Source of the DNA: Acephala macrosclerotiorum
Lineage: Eukaryota > Ascomycota > Leotiomycetes > Helotiales > Mollisiaceae
Length of the DNA stretch: 64,000 bases
Direction: 5' to 3'
Assembly (NCBI GenBank): GCA_014904845.1
Contig: MU119238.1
Location: forward strand, 1-64,000
Shown here: positions 46,310 to 56,922 of the stretch, piece after piece
How positions within the stretch are numbered: the first letter of the stretch is position 1
Layout: each line of letters starts with the position of its first letter
The notes under the pieces: generated by a model
Told to the model about the DNA's origin: nothing
The model's database searches: none
What the model saw: only the letters and a program-made list of their open reading frames with translations
Position numbers and translations under genes: made by a program

Positions 46310-48881
46310 TCAAGCACTCGGCCGCAAAACTTTCGGCTTCCGCCAAAGCCAAAACCTAGCTGGCCACACACCCCTGACACCCCTCCCAGGATCAAACTTT
46401 GTAACCTCAACCGGCCGTCCATCCTCCCCATCTCTAACAGCGACATCAAACCCCAAATGCCTCTTCCCATCATTTCCAAGATACAATCCAAATTGATACT
46501 TCTTCTTCGTAAGTCGAATCCTAGACTTCATATGCACTCTCTCATCATCGAAATCTTGCGCTGAGAATACTGGTTTGCCATCTGGACCTTTATCGTCGAG
46601 GAGTTTGCTTGCGTAGCAGTAGGTCAGGACATCGGCAATGCTACGAATACTGCGGGGAAGACGGTAGTTGGGCGGTGGCCGGACTATGAAGAGGAAGATG
46701 AGGTACGTGTTCAGGAGAACGAAACAGGTCCAGAAGTTGATGGGCTCAATGGCGATGGTGTAGCCGTTTGGCGTGGGAGTGCTGATGAAGACACCAGTTG
46801 CGATGATTGGCGGGGCTGTGGAGATTAAGGCCAAAGCAGAGAAGGCACCGACACGCCAGTGACCGTTCATGATTGCCCTAACGGTGATGACGACTGGTGG
46901 AACAGATGGGTAGTCGAGGAAGATGTTTGCGCTCGCATCGGACATCCCATTCATGCGAGCAAATGGCTCCGTCCACCGATAAAACAGGTCCGCTCTGATC
47001 CAGAGAGCGCTTCCCAGTGTCATGCAGAATACTGGCAGGAATCGATATCGGAAGCCTTCAGCCCAGTTGTCGAGCATCTCGACGGTAACACCGGATTTGT
47101 TGAGTGTCCATATTGAGAAGATTCCATTGAAGCTACGTTCGACTCGTCCATTAACGAGTCCAGTGATGGTCAAGGCGATGACGACTGTGAGACCGACGGC
47201 ATAGAGGAAGAGAAGTCCATCGCTGAGCAGGAAAGGCACACTGAAGTAACGATAGTTCTCGGGGTCGACCACTCGCTGTAAGTCATAGTCGAGGGGAGTT
47301 TCTAACATCTGTTAGCCGGTGTAAACTATTTAGCGTCGAGAAGACATGCCTTTGTGTTCATTTGTGAATCCCTGAAGATTATTTTGAATGATTTTCTGCC
47401 GCTCAGACTCCCAACGATAGCCAGCTATTCTAGCTTGAGAATCTAGAACTGTAGTTAGTAGAATGTCCCACGATTCAAAGGATAACAACTTACCATGATC
47501 AGGTGGGATGCAAGCAAGGCCATGCCAGATATCATCGGTTGTCTTGTGCTTCCAATAACCTAGCCGAACGACTCCATAGAACGGGCTACGTCTTTTGAGC
47601 TCTTTGGTACAAGCCTTAGACAGCGCAAATTCAACACCCTGGAATATATATAAAACATTTGAGCCTTGGACCAAAGAGAGTTGGTCCGCTAAAGAAACAG
47701 GATCCCACTTGAGGCCGGTTTCGCGACCCCAGTGGCTGGCTATGATGGCGATAATAACCAAAATAAGCGTGCTGTAAATTGCTATCAACGCGTAACCAAC
47801 TCCAGGGACAACGACGACTGTCCAGCCTGGTTCGTCCGCCACGATCTGGATGAACACTGCCTTGAGTGGTACAATCATAATCATAATGACGAATTGCACG
47901 ATGAGGCTGATGAACAATAGCCAATCGTTACGAGCTGCGACACTCGTGAGATCTATTGGCTCGAAGACTGCATGTGCATAGGCGTTCTGCAAAAGCTGCT
48001 GAAGCCGATGAGGATTGCGAGCGTTGCCGTAGTCTCCGGCCATTGTCATGTAAGGCGTCATGCGTGCAAGAGTTGAGATAATTGTTCTCCACCAAACAGT
48101 TGTGAGCGTTCCGATTGCAGGCGGAACGTAGCGAAATGCGAGGTGATGTGATGTGCTGGTAATATGATAACCGCCAATCTGGTAATGGCCAAGGACGATC
48201 ATCGTCGAAATGCCTCCAATGCAGGCGAGGAAGACGAATATCGTGAAGCAGAGAAACCATGTCTCGATGGCCCAAGGCTTGAAGTTGAGTTTGGGATATT
48301 GTTTATCTCCTTTCTTGGCGTCGGCAGTAGATATTGGTTCATACTCGAAGTCTAAAAAGATGTCAGATACTACTCCTCCAATATAACTATATTGGCCCGA
48401 ACTTACTATCGATCGCAAGATGACGATCTCCAAGCTTCTTGATACCATCGGGAGTGACTGGTAAGTCCTTCTGCGCCCCATCCCCATTTACCGAGCTGCC
48501 GTTAGCAGTGGACGAGCGAGGGGAATCCCCTGCAGTTTGTCCGTAGATGACCCGAAGAGTAGCTGCGAGCTCGCCATCCGTATGCCCTGTTATTGATTCT
48601 TCCTGTGAGGGACTCTTTGCTGTGATTGCTGTATCGGACTGCACTGGCGGTCCTACTTTGGAAGGGGCTCGAGAAGTGAAGAGGGTGCGCGAGGAGCTGG
48701 GGGCCGCGAGACCCGGTCGCGACCCGGCGGTTGTGCTACCGTTTGTCTCTTCTCGAGCCCCATTATTGATGCTTGTGTTGTTCAAAACGCCGAGTTCGAT
48801 TGGTTCCGAAATATTTGCAGACTGCCGTGGTTTCGGGGTAAGTGTGGTAGGTTGAGTGGCAGATGTTGAACCGGTCATCAA
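46310..48881 (-). CDS. DUF3433 multi-pass membrane protein (second paralog)
   Basis: Four exons: 48881-48407, 48351-47494, 47448-47350 and 47301-46310 (807 aa). The N-terminal 158 residues are a low-complexity cytosolic Ser/Thr/Asn-rich tail. DUF3433 units follow: LNFKPWAIETWFLCFTIFVF, then HLAFRYVPPAIGTLTTVWWR, WDPVSLADQLSLVQGSNVL, RRSPFYGVVRLGYWK, and IAGYRWESERQKIIQ joined to ETPLDYDLQRVVDP; the second part includes YRFLPVFCMTLGSALW and RSIRSIADVLTYCYAS. I see about nine helices. The last intron (47349-47302) seems to use a GC donor with a GCTAAC branch site and TTAG acceptor, because no GT donor gives a continuous frame. The second intron is 45 nt and stop-free. It shares only the domain family with the 2235-6382 gene. 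Function unknown. Confidence 0.82.
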
Positions 48882-50264
48882 GCAGCTTTTAGGTGGCTAG
48901 GTCAAATCAGTTTGTTTGTTCACTTCTATTGCCAGTAGTGGTCATACTTAGCTGATTCTGCTTGCTGAGGACAATGGAGTACGAGACACCTTAGGTCATG
49001 TACTGCTATTACATGAGGCAGGTGTATGAAGTGAGGATGAAATGTCGAGGAAAGAAAGATTTTCTGTTCCTTTATGATGCATTTCAAGCCCATTACGCAG
49101 CACTCGTCTCTGGTGCGGCCCCCAGATAAAAGGGCATGGGCGCCCAGGCTGTCTGCCTTGAGCGCAAGGTAGTAAGGAGTCAACTCTATCTTCCATACCA
49201 ATGTGAATACCGAGAAGGAGGATGGGCATTGGCTGAGAACTTCCCAGAATGCCCATGTCCCGCACAGCCCAGAAAGGCGTTCCTGGTGGCGCTGAAATAC
49301 CCGCCCATCATTGGGCATATACTTGGTGGCTTGCAAGACTGGTCCCCTGCAAAATATTGCTTTGGAAACACAACATCAGCCGCATCTCCATCTCTGGGGC
49401 TGTCATGTGCCCAGTCAGAGGGGTTCCGCTTCCCCAACAGTTGCTGACGAATCTTTCGCGAGAAAGAGAAAAAGCAAATAGAGCCACATATCGAAAATCG
49501 AAGAAGCGGGACACAGCAATTGACATCGCCTCCACAAATCCTTGACCTGGAGGCTGTGACGCATTTCTCGCACGATCAATTGCAGCCTCCCACGCAATAC
49601 ATTTCTCGCTTTGGCGATGACTTCAAACATTGAAGAAATTCTGGTAACGACAAGTGATCCCTTCCAAGAATCAAATTCAACGGGATCTTCAGGGCAAGGC
49701 AGCTAAGGGCCGTCCGCTTGCAAGGATGCCGAGCGCGATTTAAGCCCGGAGTGGGCGGTTGCCTCGAACGCCCTTGACAATCAGATGCTCATGCACTTGG
49801 TGGTTGTCGGTCAGGCCGCACAACGCAAGCCTCGTGCTCGCCCTACGAACTTAGAGATGACAACCTTCTAGAAACAGGCGAGGACAGGGCTCAGTGGACC
49901 TGATTTTCATGACAGGTCGAAATTCTCAAACTGACTTTGTTAGCCTGCATCTCTAAGTAGGGTCGACAAAACTTCCCTTCAAAAAACACGACTCATCAAA
50001 GCGCTCTGGGACGGTGCCTTCAGCCATTTTGGGTCAGCCTCGCCTAAGAAAATGACCTTGATTGAATCGCAGGGTGAGAGACACGGCAATGATGCCAATG
50101 ATTTCTCTGGCCTCACTTGAGAAAAGAACCTCCATTCTAAATGGCATAGGCAAGACATGTGTCAACCGATGTCAATACCAGAAATGTCCAGTCCCAAGAT
50201 CGTACATTGTATCCTTTTATACAGCAGACCCAGGTATCCCCATAGCCCAAGCCGTATCGTACAC
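48882..50264. other. Long intergenic region with no supported gene
   Basis: 1.4 kb. Several 60-136-codon frames overlap on both strands, none with a recognisable domain. The part next to 48881 should hold the DUF3433 promoter. Confidence 0.35.
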
Positions 50265-51121
50265 CTATTTCTTCGACTTAATCTTCCTCCCCAAACTTCT
50301 TTTCTCCGCATTCTTCGCCTTCCTGACCGTAGCCTTCCTCCACGCCGTCCATCTATCCCTCGGCTTAAAGTCCTTAACCCTAATTTGCGCTCTCTCCGCC
50401 GCCCTGCCAATCTCCCAATTGGACTCTCTGTACATATAGCCCGGCCTCAACCTCAAATTCCTGCCCTCCTCACCCTTCCTCTCCTTCTGCTTCCTCTGCT
50501 TAACAATCACACCCGAAGCAGCATCTCCCTCCATCACCAGATCACTCTCCACAACCACTGGAGGCTGCTCCATCTTCTGAGCAACCATATTCAACCTCCG
50601 TCTTCGCATCGCGTTTCGTGGTAGAGGAAGGACCTGATCTCGTTCGAATACAACGCCGATGTATTGTCTCTTTGGATTCTTCTCGGGGTCTTTGTAGTAT
50701 TTCACGTAGCCGGCTTCGGTAGCGTAGATTGTGTGATCGCGGCCCATGGCGCAGTTGTCACCTGGGAACCAGTGAGTGCCTCGTTGGCGGAAGATGATAT
50801 TCCCTGGGATGACATATTGTTCTGCTTTTTGTCAACACACCATTGCTATGTCTAGAAGAGAGGGAGGGAAAGCAGACCTCCGGATTTCTTAGCACCCAAT
50901 CTCTTTCCCGGTCCATCTTTCGCCTTATTCACAGCTCCCTGCGCCTTATGAGAAGCATGCCTCACAAACGTCGTTGATGCTCCGTTTCCCCTCCGCCCAG
51001 CTCCAATGGCTAGCTGGGCAAATGCTTCATTGAGACATGTTGATTGGGATCCTGATGCTGTCGATCGGGCAATTAAGGTGAGGGCTGCTCGTAATGGGGG
51101 CTGTAATCGTGGGAGCAGCAT
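50265..51121 (-). CDS. MRP7: Mitochondrial large-subunit ribosomal protein bL27m
   Basis: Two exons, 51121-50878 and 50821-50265 (266 aa). The start [20 protein letters not shown] has the Arg-rich, Ser-rich, acid-free look of a mitochondrial targeting peptide. The L27 core spans about 54-135: [30 protein letters not shown] joined to [21 protein letters not shown], then [22 protein letters not shown]. The bacterial protein is only about 85 aa; the extra basic C-terminal region ([22 protein letters not shown]) is typical of fungal Mrp7. L27 lies near the peptidyl-transferase centre of the ribosome. I chose the second ATG rather than a 44-codon upstream extension, which has no targeting character. 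Confidence 0.92.
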
Positions 51122-51401
51122 GGCGTTATGGACGTGAATTGCATGTCGTCGGGTTGAGAAATTGAAGCTTTGGTGATTTTTGGCAGGGTTGTGGTGTTTG
51201 TGCCTGGAATTTCGGGTGTTTATAATTTTTGGGGACATTTGGCCAGAAGACACCCCTCGTTTGGATCTTTATCCTCACGCCAACTTTCACCCCTTTTGAT
51301 TCTTCAAGCTTTCTCTCATTCCGTCGGGTCAATTTCAGAGTGTGAAGGCTTCTACGGATCTGGCGACGCAAATCTGCGAAAGCAATTATCGTCGGCGCAA
51401 C

Positions 51402-51893
51402 ATGGCACGAATCATCATCTCCCTCCTCTCAGCAGCTCTGCTCCTATTCTCAGTCGCAAACGCACAATTCCAATTCTTCGAGCAGATGTTCAACGGGCAA
51501 CAACAGCAGCAGCAGAGACACGAGCCACAGAATGTGCCTAGCGATTCGAGTTGGTATCAGCAGAACTACGAAAATGGTATTTCCCCTCCATTCTCCCCAT
51601 CCCAATCTACAATATCTCCTTGTTAAAGCACCGTTCTGCTTCGGTTCTTTCTAGGTGTTGACGTCTATTCGAGGGTGGCTGGCTAATGATTGGTGACAGC
51701 TCATTGCTCCAATTACCTCTGCCCCGACACACTAGCCTGTGTGCACTTCCCTCACCATTGCCCGTGTCCACACCCGGTCTATGAGGAGAAGTTCGAACTT
51801 GGGGATGGGAAGATGATCTGCTTATCGAAAGGAGGGTTCAAGGAGGGCGAGGCGGCGAGGAAGGTCGAACTGGCTAGGAAGGGGTTGCTGTGA
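51402..51893 (+). CDS. LCL2: Lcl2-like secretory protein
   Basis: Two exons, 51402-51576 and 51700-51893 (122 aa). A cleavable signal peptide is evident ([18 protein letters not shown], cut before QFQFF). A poly-Gln run follows (34-39), then [18 protein letters not shown] and [18 protein letters not shown], with six Cys probably paired in the ER, and the C-terminal [27 protein letters not shown]. This matches the fungal LCL2 family (long chronological lifespan protein 2), linked in yeast to ER-associated degradation. The start was chosen for its signal peptide; a 20-codon upstream in-frame extension would bury it. The 280-bp gap to the divergent bL27m gene is a shared promoter. Confidence 0.92.
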
Positions 51894-52119
51894 AGACAAG
51901 AATAGAGATATTCTAAATGGGGATGAAATGGATTGTATAACAAAGCCTGAAGTTTGAGAGCTATATGATAGGAAGAAACTTGGAGGATACCGAGAAGCAT
52001 ACCCTAATCAGAGCCAAAAGTTCGGAACAAAATCCAAAAACTTCAAATGCAGATAGATGATGGAATAGTTATTACATTATCAGCATTATCATGAACTCGT
52101 TACTTCCACACATCCTACT

Positions 52120-53188
52120 CTAAGCATCGCTTCCCTTCGTCCTCTCAGGATACAACAGCGCACCCGGAGCTTTAGCACAGCTGCTCACGCTCCCTCCATT
52201 GATACTTGCGTTGACAGGCAACCCCTGATTCCTCTGCACCTTTCCATAAACATGGTAATAGTACCACACCTCGCTAACAATCGTATACCCATTATCCAAC
52301 GTCCCATTCCCAGCAGCCGTAGCATTATATCTCGGCCCACTACACCCAATATACGGCAACGCACCAAACCCCTTCGTCAAACTCGTTTGCAAATCTGTCA
52401 AACTAACTCTCGTAGAATTGCTAGGTCGAATACCACTAGCAGACAACCACCCATACGTCGGTAAGTTCTGATAATAGCTCACAGCGGTCTCGAAGAAATC
52501 CACAACGTCAGAGTGGTTTTGGTACATAGGACCGTAGCATGGGAGGTCGAAGGTTGAGAAACAGGTTGCGTGTTTGCTGAATTCGTGACCCCAGAAATCG
52601 CCATTGGGGCCGCCTTGGTTGATCCAGTATTTGTTCATGTAAGCGAGCAGATCGAGCTTGCCGAAGGGGGCGAGGAAGGTGCTGATGCTGGGTCCTTTGT
52701 AAGGTGGGACGGGAGTTCCGGATGAGGTGCCGGTGGTGGTGTTTGGGGAGGGAAAGGGGTCGTATTGCCGACTGGAAGGCCGTTAGTTGTACAATTTTTG
52801 ACGGATTAGAGGATGACGAACTTCAAATCACAATACTGCGTATAAGAGCCATTGCAGAAATCAGGCCAGAGGCCATGTAACGTCCATGTGTTCTTTGGTA
52901 GAACCTGGCCTGAAGATTCGAGTCCGGTGTAAGTGTCCCAGTATTGAGTGCTGAGGACCAAGCCACCGAACGTTTCGGTACAGCAAGAATCGGTGACACT
53001 CGGGTGGGCGTTGGCAGAGCAGGAAAGGTAAGGAGTTTCTGTGGGAAGTTGTCAGAGATTGAAATAATGGGGATGCAAATGAGCATACGAAGTTGACATG
53101 TATGGTTGAGGCTGCTTTCTCTGTAAAGGGAAGCTTGAGAAGCTCCGAAGAGCACAATGCTCAGGATCGCAGCTTTGTCGTATTGCAT
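52120..53188 (-). CDS. Secreted ribonuclease T2
   Basis: Three exons: 53188-53089, 53038-52822 and 52771-52120 (322 aa). The signal peptide is MQYDKAAILSIVLFGASQAS. Both active-site boxes are present: TWTLHGLWPDFCNG (CAS I, catalytic His) and FWGHEFSKHATCFSTF (CAS II, His-Glu-Lys-His). Cysteines such as SCCTETFGG and CDL match the disulfide pattern. Several N-x-S/T sites suggest glycosylation. The enzyme cuts single-stranded RNA to 3'-phosphates through a 2',3'-cyclic intermediate, outside the cell or in vacuoles, probably for nutrient scavenging. The first intron has GTATGC and CACAG ends. The C-terminus ends in LLYPERTKGSDA with no anchor. Confidence 0.94.
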
Positions 53189-53973
53189 CTTAACAATCTC
53201 GAATAATAAATATGCAATTAGGTACGAACAGAGAGAAGAGCAAATAAGCAGAGAAAATAGAGAGAGCGCAGATCTCAGGAGTTTTATAGCTCTCAAATGT
53301 ACCTACCTGCCTTCCGAACCTGGAGCTCGCAGGTACACGCCACTCACAATTGGCTTGCGGGGTCGGATCATCCCAGGTCCAGTCATTTAACCATGCCTAT
53401 ATGATATCATGAGCTGAATTCCACAGGGGTTTGGATTTTGACAAGATGGAGCTTGCAAGCTGCAAGCTACTGCGTCTATTCTGCATCTAGAAGGTAGGGA
53501 TAGCCGAGAGCTGCTTGGCAGAGCACATGGGCAAGATAAGAAGAATAAGAGCTCGAAGAGAAGAATCCCAAGAACGCTACGGCAAAAAGATGGCAGGTTG
53601 GTTCTTGAGGCTGATCCTTAGAAGTTCTCTTCGGGTTCGCCGGCGGCGGGGTTGGGTTACCGGCGATGTGTGGGGTCAGGATCTACAACGTGCTTTCGCC
53701 ATTGGGTCTCGATAGAAATGTTTAAAGTGGTATGTTCTTCGTGCTACTTCATGTGTATGTACATTTTAATCATTACTCCATCAAGACGCCCTCTCATGAG
53801 TAGGGAGGGCTTCTATGCGATGACTTCCAATAGTCACCGATATTTTGCTGCAAGGAGTAGGTAATCCAAAACAGAAACTCCAAACACAGCGCCGTGGCCT
53901 GAAGACCAATGCTGGATATGAGATGCAACATGTGACTCTCTTAAAAATGATTCCCATAAGCATGTTTAAGCTC
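53189..53973. other. Intergenic, RNase T2 upstream to HapX 3' side
   Basis: 785 bp. The promoter of the RNase T2 gene lies in its left part. Open frames are short and unsupported. Confidence 0.35.
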
Positions 53974-55509
53974 TCATCCACGACCAAATCGCCTGTCGAA
54001 TAGCTTTAGCACTCCCATAACACTTGCTGCCTCGACTTCCATTGGTGCTCTTCCGGGATGAGCAGGTGGTGCAGCATGTAACCTGCCAAGCCAAGTGCTG
54101 AGTTCATCGCTTGCCTGGTCAAAGTTCTTGTGTGTAGCAAGTGTCTTGTAGGTATCAGCACATGACAGACTTGGAGGAGGTTGAGAGGGTGCAGCAGTCG
54201 GCAAAGACTTGCAGCAACCTCCTCCGTTTCCGTTTCCACCACAGCATCCCTCAGGGACAGCTCCTGGAGTGGATGATGCTCGGAGTGCAGCAAGGGAACG
54301 ACAGAACAGCCCGGACTTTGGATCTGCTTGACATTGCTGGCATGTTCCGGGCCCGTTGGCACAAGAGTTCGCAGGTGCTGGAGCAGCAAGAGGACGATGC
54401 ATTGGATTTGGCTGCAAAGAAGGCAGCTTGACCAAAGTTCCATCGACGTCGGAGTCTGATGGCGGTGGAGTCACCGCATTCAGGATAGGCGCAAGTCGAT
54501 TCTCATGGTTTTGTTCGTTGCTAGCGGCAGCGGCGGCTTCAGCACACATACAGTAAGTGCCTTCCTCACAGAACCCGCAGGTTTCACCTTGTGGTCTGGT
54601 AATAACGACGGGGTCTTGAGGAGGAGCTGGCTTGGATGAGAATTGTGCTGTGAAGTCCATCTCCAGCGGTGTAGAGGGGTCAGATTGCCGTATCCGCTTG
54701 TCGGCGTAGTCTTCCGTGGATGGTGAGTGTGATCTCTTGAGATCAAGAGGTATAGGTATAGCCGTAGCCTTAATGGTCTCTTCCAAGCACTCGCAATGTG
54801 TATCAGGGGTACACTTGCCACATCCGTTCTGAGATATAGCCAATGCCTGTTCAATACAAGCACAATTGCCTCCAGGCGTACATCCTCCACATCCAGTTGG
54901 CTCTGGCTCGGCTGCGTATTGGGGTTGTGGTTCTGGAGCTCTCTGTTCATGATGCCGTAAATGCCGTGGTGGAAGAGGAACAGCATCAGTCCCAGTAGTC
55001 CTCGCACCATTCCTAAGATAAGCCAACTCTGCCAACGCAGCCTCCTTCTCCCTCCGCTCATATTCGGCAATGCGATCGAGAGTATCGCAACGTAGTCTCC
55101 AGGATTGAACCTCGCCACTGAATCTTTCTACATCTGCCTCGAGCTTTGAGATCTTGGATCTCATCTCATTCTCTCGCTTCTGGGTCTCCTCCCTCGTCTC
55201 CTCCAATTGTTCCTCGAGTTCTCCAACTCTCGCAGCCCTTCTCTCCCGGAACGCTCGTTGTGCAGCACGATTCTGTGCCTTTCGTTTCGTCGGTGGGGTA
55301 TCAGTCGCGGGTTTTCGTCCAGGCTTCGGCCGCGGCGGGATCACCCATTCTTTCTGTGTAATCATACTTGGAGCTGGTATACCACTGCCCGAGGCAATAG
55401 CATTCATACTCGACGGCGTCGCGGCCTTAATGGCGAGGGGAGGGGGAGCTGGAGCGATAGCAGCAGGAGACCCTGCAGAAGACGGTGTCGATACTGCTGG
55501 TGATGCCAT
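53974..55509 (-). CDS. hapX: HapX, bZIP iron-responsive transcription factor
   Basis: A single-exon 511-aa protein. Residues 53-67 (KEWVIPPRPKPGRKP) are the Hap4-like motif that docks on the CCAAT-binding complex. The basic region (about 74-95, KRKAQNRAAQRAFRERRAARV) and a coiled coil to about 165 form the bZIP. Four cysteine-rich regions, which sense iron status by binding Fe-S clusters in Aspergillus, are visible at about 207-218 (CGGCTPGGNCAC), 230-241 (CGKCTPDTHCEC), 311-322 (CGFCEEGTYCMC) and 383-403 (CANGPGTCQQCQ...FC). An extra Cys/Gly cluster is at 422-433. HapX represses iron-consuming pathways and activates siderophore production when iron is low, and switches role when iron is high. 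The gene diverges from COG2, with a SreA-type site in between. Confidence 0.97.
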   Translation of the reverse strand: MASPAVSTPSSAGSPAAIAPAPPPLAIKAATPSSMNAIASGSGIPAPSMITQKEWVIPPRPKPGRKPATDTPPTKRKAQNRAAQRAFRERRAARVGELEEQLEETREETQKRENEMRSKISKLEADVERFSGEVQSWRLRCDTLDRIAEYERREKEAALAELAYLRNGARTTGTDAVPLPPRHLRHHEQRAPEPQPQYAAEPEPTGCGGCTPGGNCACIEQALAISQNGCGKCTPDTHCECLEETIKATAIPIPLDLKRSHSPSTEDYADKRIRQSDPSTPLEMDFTAQFSSKPAPPQDPVVITRPQGETCGFCEEGTYCMCAEAAAAASNEQNHENRLAPILNAVTPPPSDSDVDGTLVKLPSLQPNPMHRPLAAPAPANSCANGPGTCQQCQADPKSGLFCRSLAALRASSTPGAVPEGCCGGNGNGGGCCKSLPTAAPSQPPPSLSCADTYKTLATHKNFDQASDELSTWLGRLHAAPPAHPGRAPMEVEAASVMGVLKLFDRRFGRG

Positions 55510-55587
55510 GTCGCTAATCGTGATTTTGAGCCTCAGGACTGTATAATCAACTTTTTAGATTAAGCAATGGCTGAGCCAACACCATCA

Positions 55588-55592
55588 ATTGG
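55588..55592 (-). promoter_or_regulatory. CCAAT box upstream of hapX
   Basis: CCAAT on the hapX strand, 79 bp before the start codon. HapX works with the CCAAT-binding complex, so autoregulation is possible. A five-base motif alone is weak evidence. Confidence 0.35.
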
Positions 55593-55672
55593 CGATCGGG
55601 CTGCGGGAATGGTGCGCAGGCCTGAAGGCATCAATGAAAGGTGGTTTTTTGTAGAATCTGGGAGGAGGAAGT

Positions 55673-55681
55673 TTATCTGAT
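55673..55681 (-). promoter_or_regulatory. SreA-type GATA-factor site upstream of hapX
   Basis: On the minus strand it reads ATCAGATAA, a perfect match to the ATCWGATAA consensus of the iron-sensing GATA repressor SreA. It lies 164 bp upstream of the hapX start, a usual promoter distance. SreA represses hapX under iron sufficiency in Aspergillus. Confidence 0.65.
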
Positions 55682-55966
55682 CGTCAGATTATGCAGGGCT
55701 CGCTAGGTTTGCAACACCCTCACCGAACTCGGACACACTAGTTCCTCTTCACACCCAATCACAACCTCCAGCACAGACCGTCTCCATCTGATAGCGGAGT
55801 CTGTCCCTTGGCGCAGAACACATTTCCCCTCTGTTACATAAATGCCGAAACACCAGGAACGGTCTGATCTTACTACACGTGAAACGTCCTCATCTCAGTC
55901 CCGAAGACCCTAAGACGAAGGGACATTGAGAGTCGAGTGAGTCAGTCGAGGGATCGTTCCAGCAGC

Positions 55967-56827
55967 ATGAACAGGTTCTATTTTGGAGGAGGCTCAGGGA
56001 GCGTGTCTGAAGACGACGAGGACAATCTTCCATACCCTGAAGCTCTACCACGGAGCGATTTCCTGGCCCCCGACTTCGACGCACCAAACTACCTATCTAC
56101 GCTATCCGAACGTCATCAGACACTCGAGGATCTACGCTCTGATCTACGAGAAAGATCTCAGGCTCTGTCGAAAGAGTTGCTGGATCTTGTCAACACCAAC
56201 TATGAGCAGTTCCTGAGTCTCGGATCGGATCTCAAGGGAGGGGAAGAGAAGATCGAGGATGTTAGGGTTGGGTTGCTAGGGTTCAAGCGAGGAGTGGAGG
56301 ATGTGAGGGGCAAAGTCCGAGAGAGAAAGCTAGAAGTCGAGGGACTCTTAGCTGAGAAGAAAGGTGTCAGCAAAGAGATCGCCTTGGGACGGAAGTTATT
56401 GGAGCTGGATGCTCGGTTGGAAGAGCTTGAAGATAGATTGGTGGTTGATTCTCTTGGCCGTAATGCCAGTGGAGCTGAGGAGGATGTTTGGAGTGAGAGC
56501 GAGGATGAGGAGGAAGACGAGGATGAACTTGCTACAGAAGGTGCCAGTGGACTCAGTGCGAAGAAGCTTCAGAGACTTGTGACTGACTACCGAAATGTTG
56601 ACCATTTGTCGAACAACATCGGGAAGCAGCATCCATTCATTGTTGCCCAGGACTCGCGAATGCAGCGAGTGAGGAACACCATCCTCCTTGATCTCAATTC
56701 GGCATTGAAGCAGGCAGCTCCAGCAGGTGAGCCCGGGAGGATGAAGCTGATCAAGATCTTGAGTATCTATCGGGATCTAGGAGCAGATGGAGAAGCTGTA
56801 AAGGTGTTGAAGGATTTGAGATCATGA
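55967..56827 (+). CDS. COG2: COG2, subunit of the conserved oligomeric Golgi tether
   Basis: A single exon encoding 286 aa from MNRFYFGGG. An in-frame ATG ten codons upstream (55937) is possible but less family-like. The N-terminal signature is LPYPEALPRSDFLAPDFDA, then RHQTLEDLRSDLRERSQ, LLDLVNTNYEQFLSLGSDLKGGEEK and VRVGLLGFKRGVE, all in long amphipathic helices with coiled-coil character. An acidic stretch (SESEDEEEDEDEL) follows, then LVTDYRNVDHLSNNIGKQHPFI and a conserved C-terminal helix. Fungal Cog2 is short compared with the animal protein. It belongs to lobe A of COG, which tethers vesicles for retrograde traffic within the Golgi. The stop is at 56825-56827; the convergent uL1m gene ends 95 bp away. 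Confidence 0.92.
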   Translation: MNRFYFGGGSGSVSEDDEDNLPYPEALPRSDFLAPDFDAPNYLSTLSERHQTLEDLRSDLRERSQALSKELLDLVNTNYEQFLSLGSDLKGGEEKIEDVRVGLLGFKRGVEDVRGKVRERKLEVEGLLAEKKGVSKEIALGRKLLELDARLEELEDRLVVDSLGRNASGAEEDVWSESEDEEEDEDELATEGASGLSAKKLQRLVTDYRNVDHLSNNIGKQHPFIVAQDSRMQRVRNTILLDLNSALKQAAPAGEPGRMKLIKILSIYRDLGADGEAVKVLKDLRS

Positions 56828-56922
56828 TGTCTCACCAAAAATTGTGCAGCATAGCGTTGGAGTTCGAGGCAAATACCAGGAAGACAAAATACATTTATGA
56901 TACACCTAATTCTACATATGTG

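Larger units (their letters stand above)
55510..55966. promoter_or_regulatory. Divergent promoter region, hapX / COG2
   Basis: 457 bp between the hapX start (55509, minus) and the chosen COG2 start (55967, plus). It contains one SreA-type GATA site, a CCAAT box on the minus strand (55588-55592) and another on the plus strand (55755-55759). Confidence 0.6.

Noticed and set aside
48926..49545. Overlapping 75-136-codon frames on both strands
   Set aside because: No recognisable domain and no splice pattern linking them.
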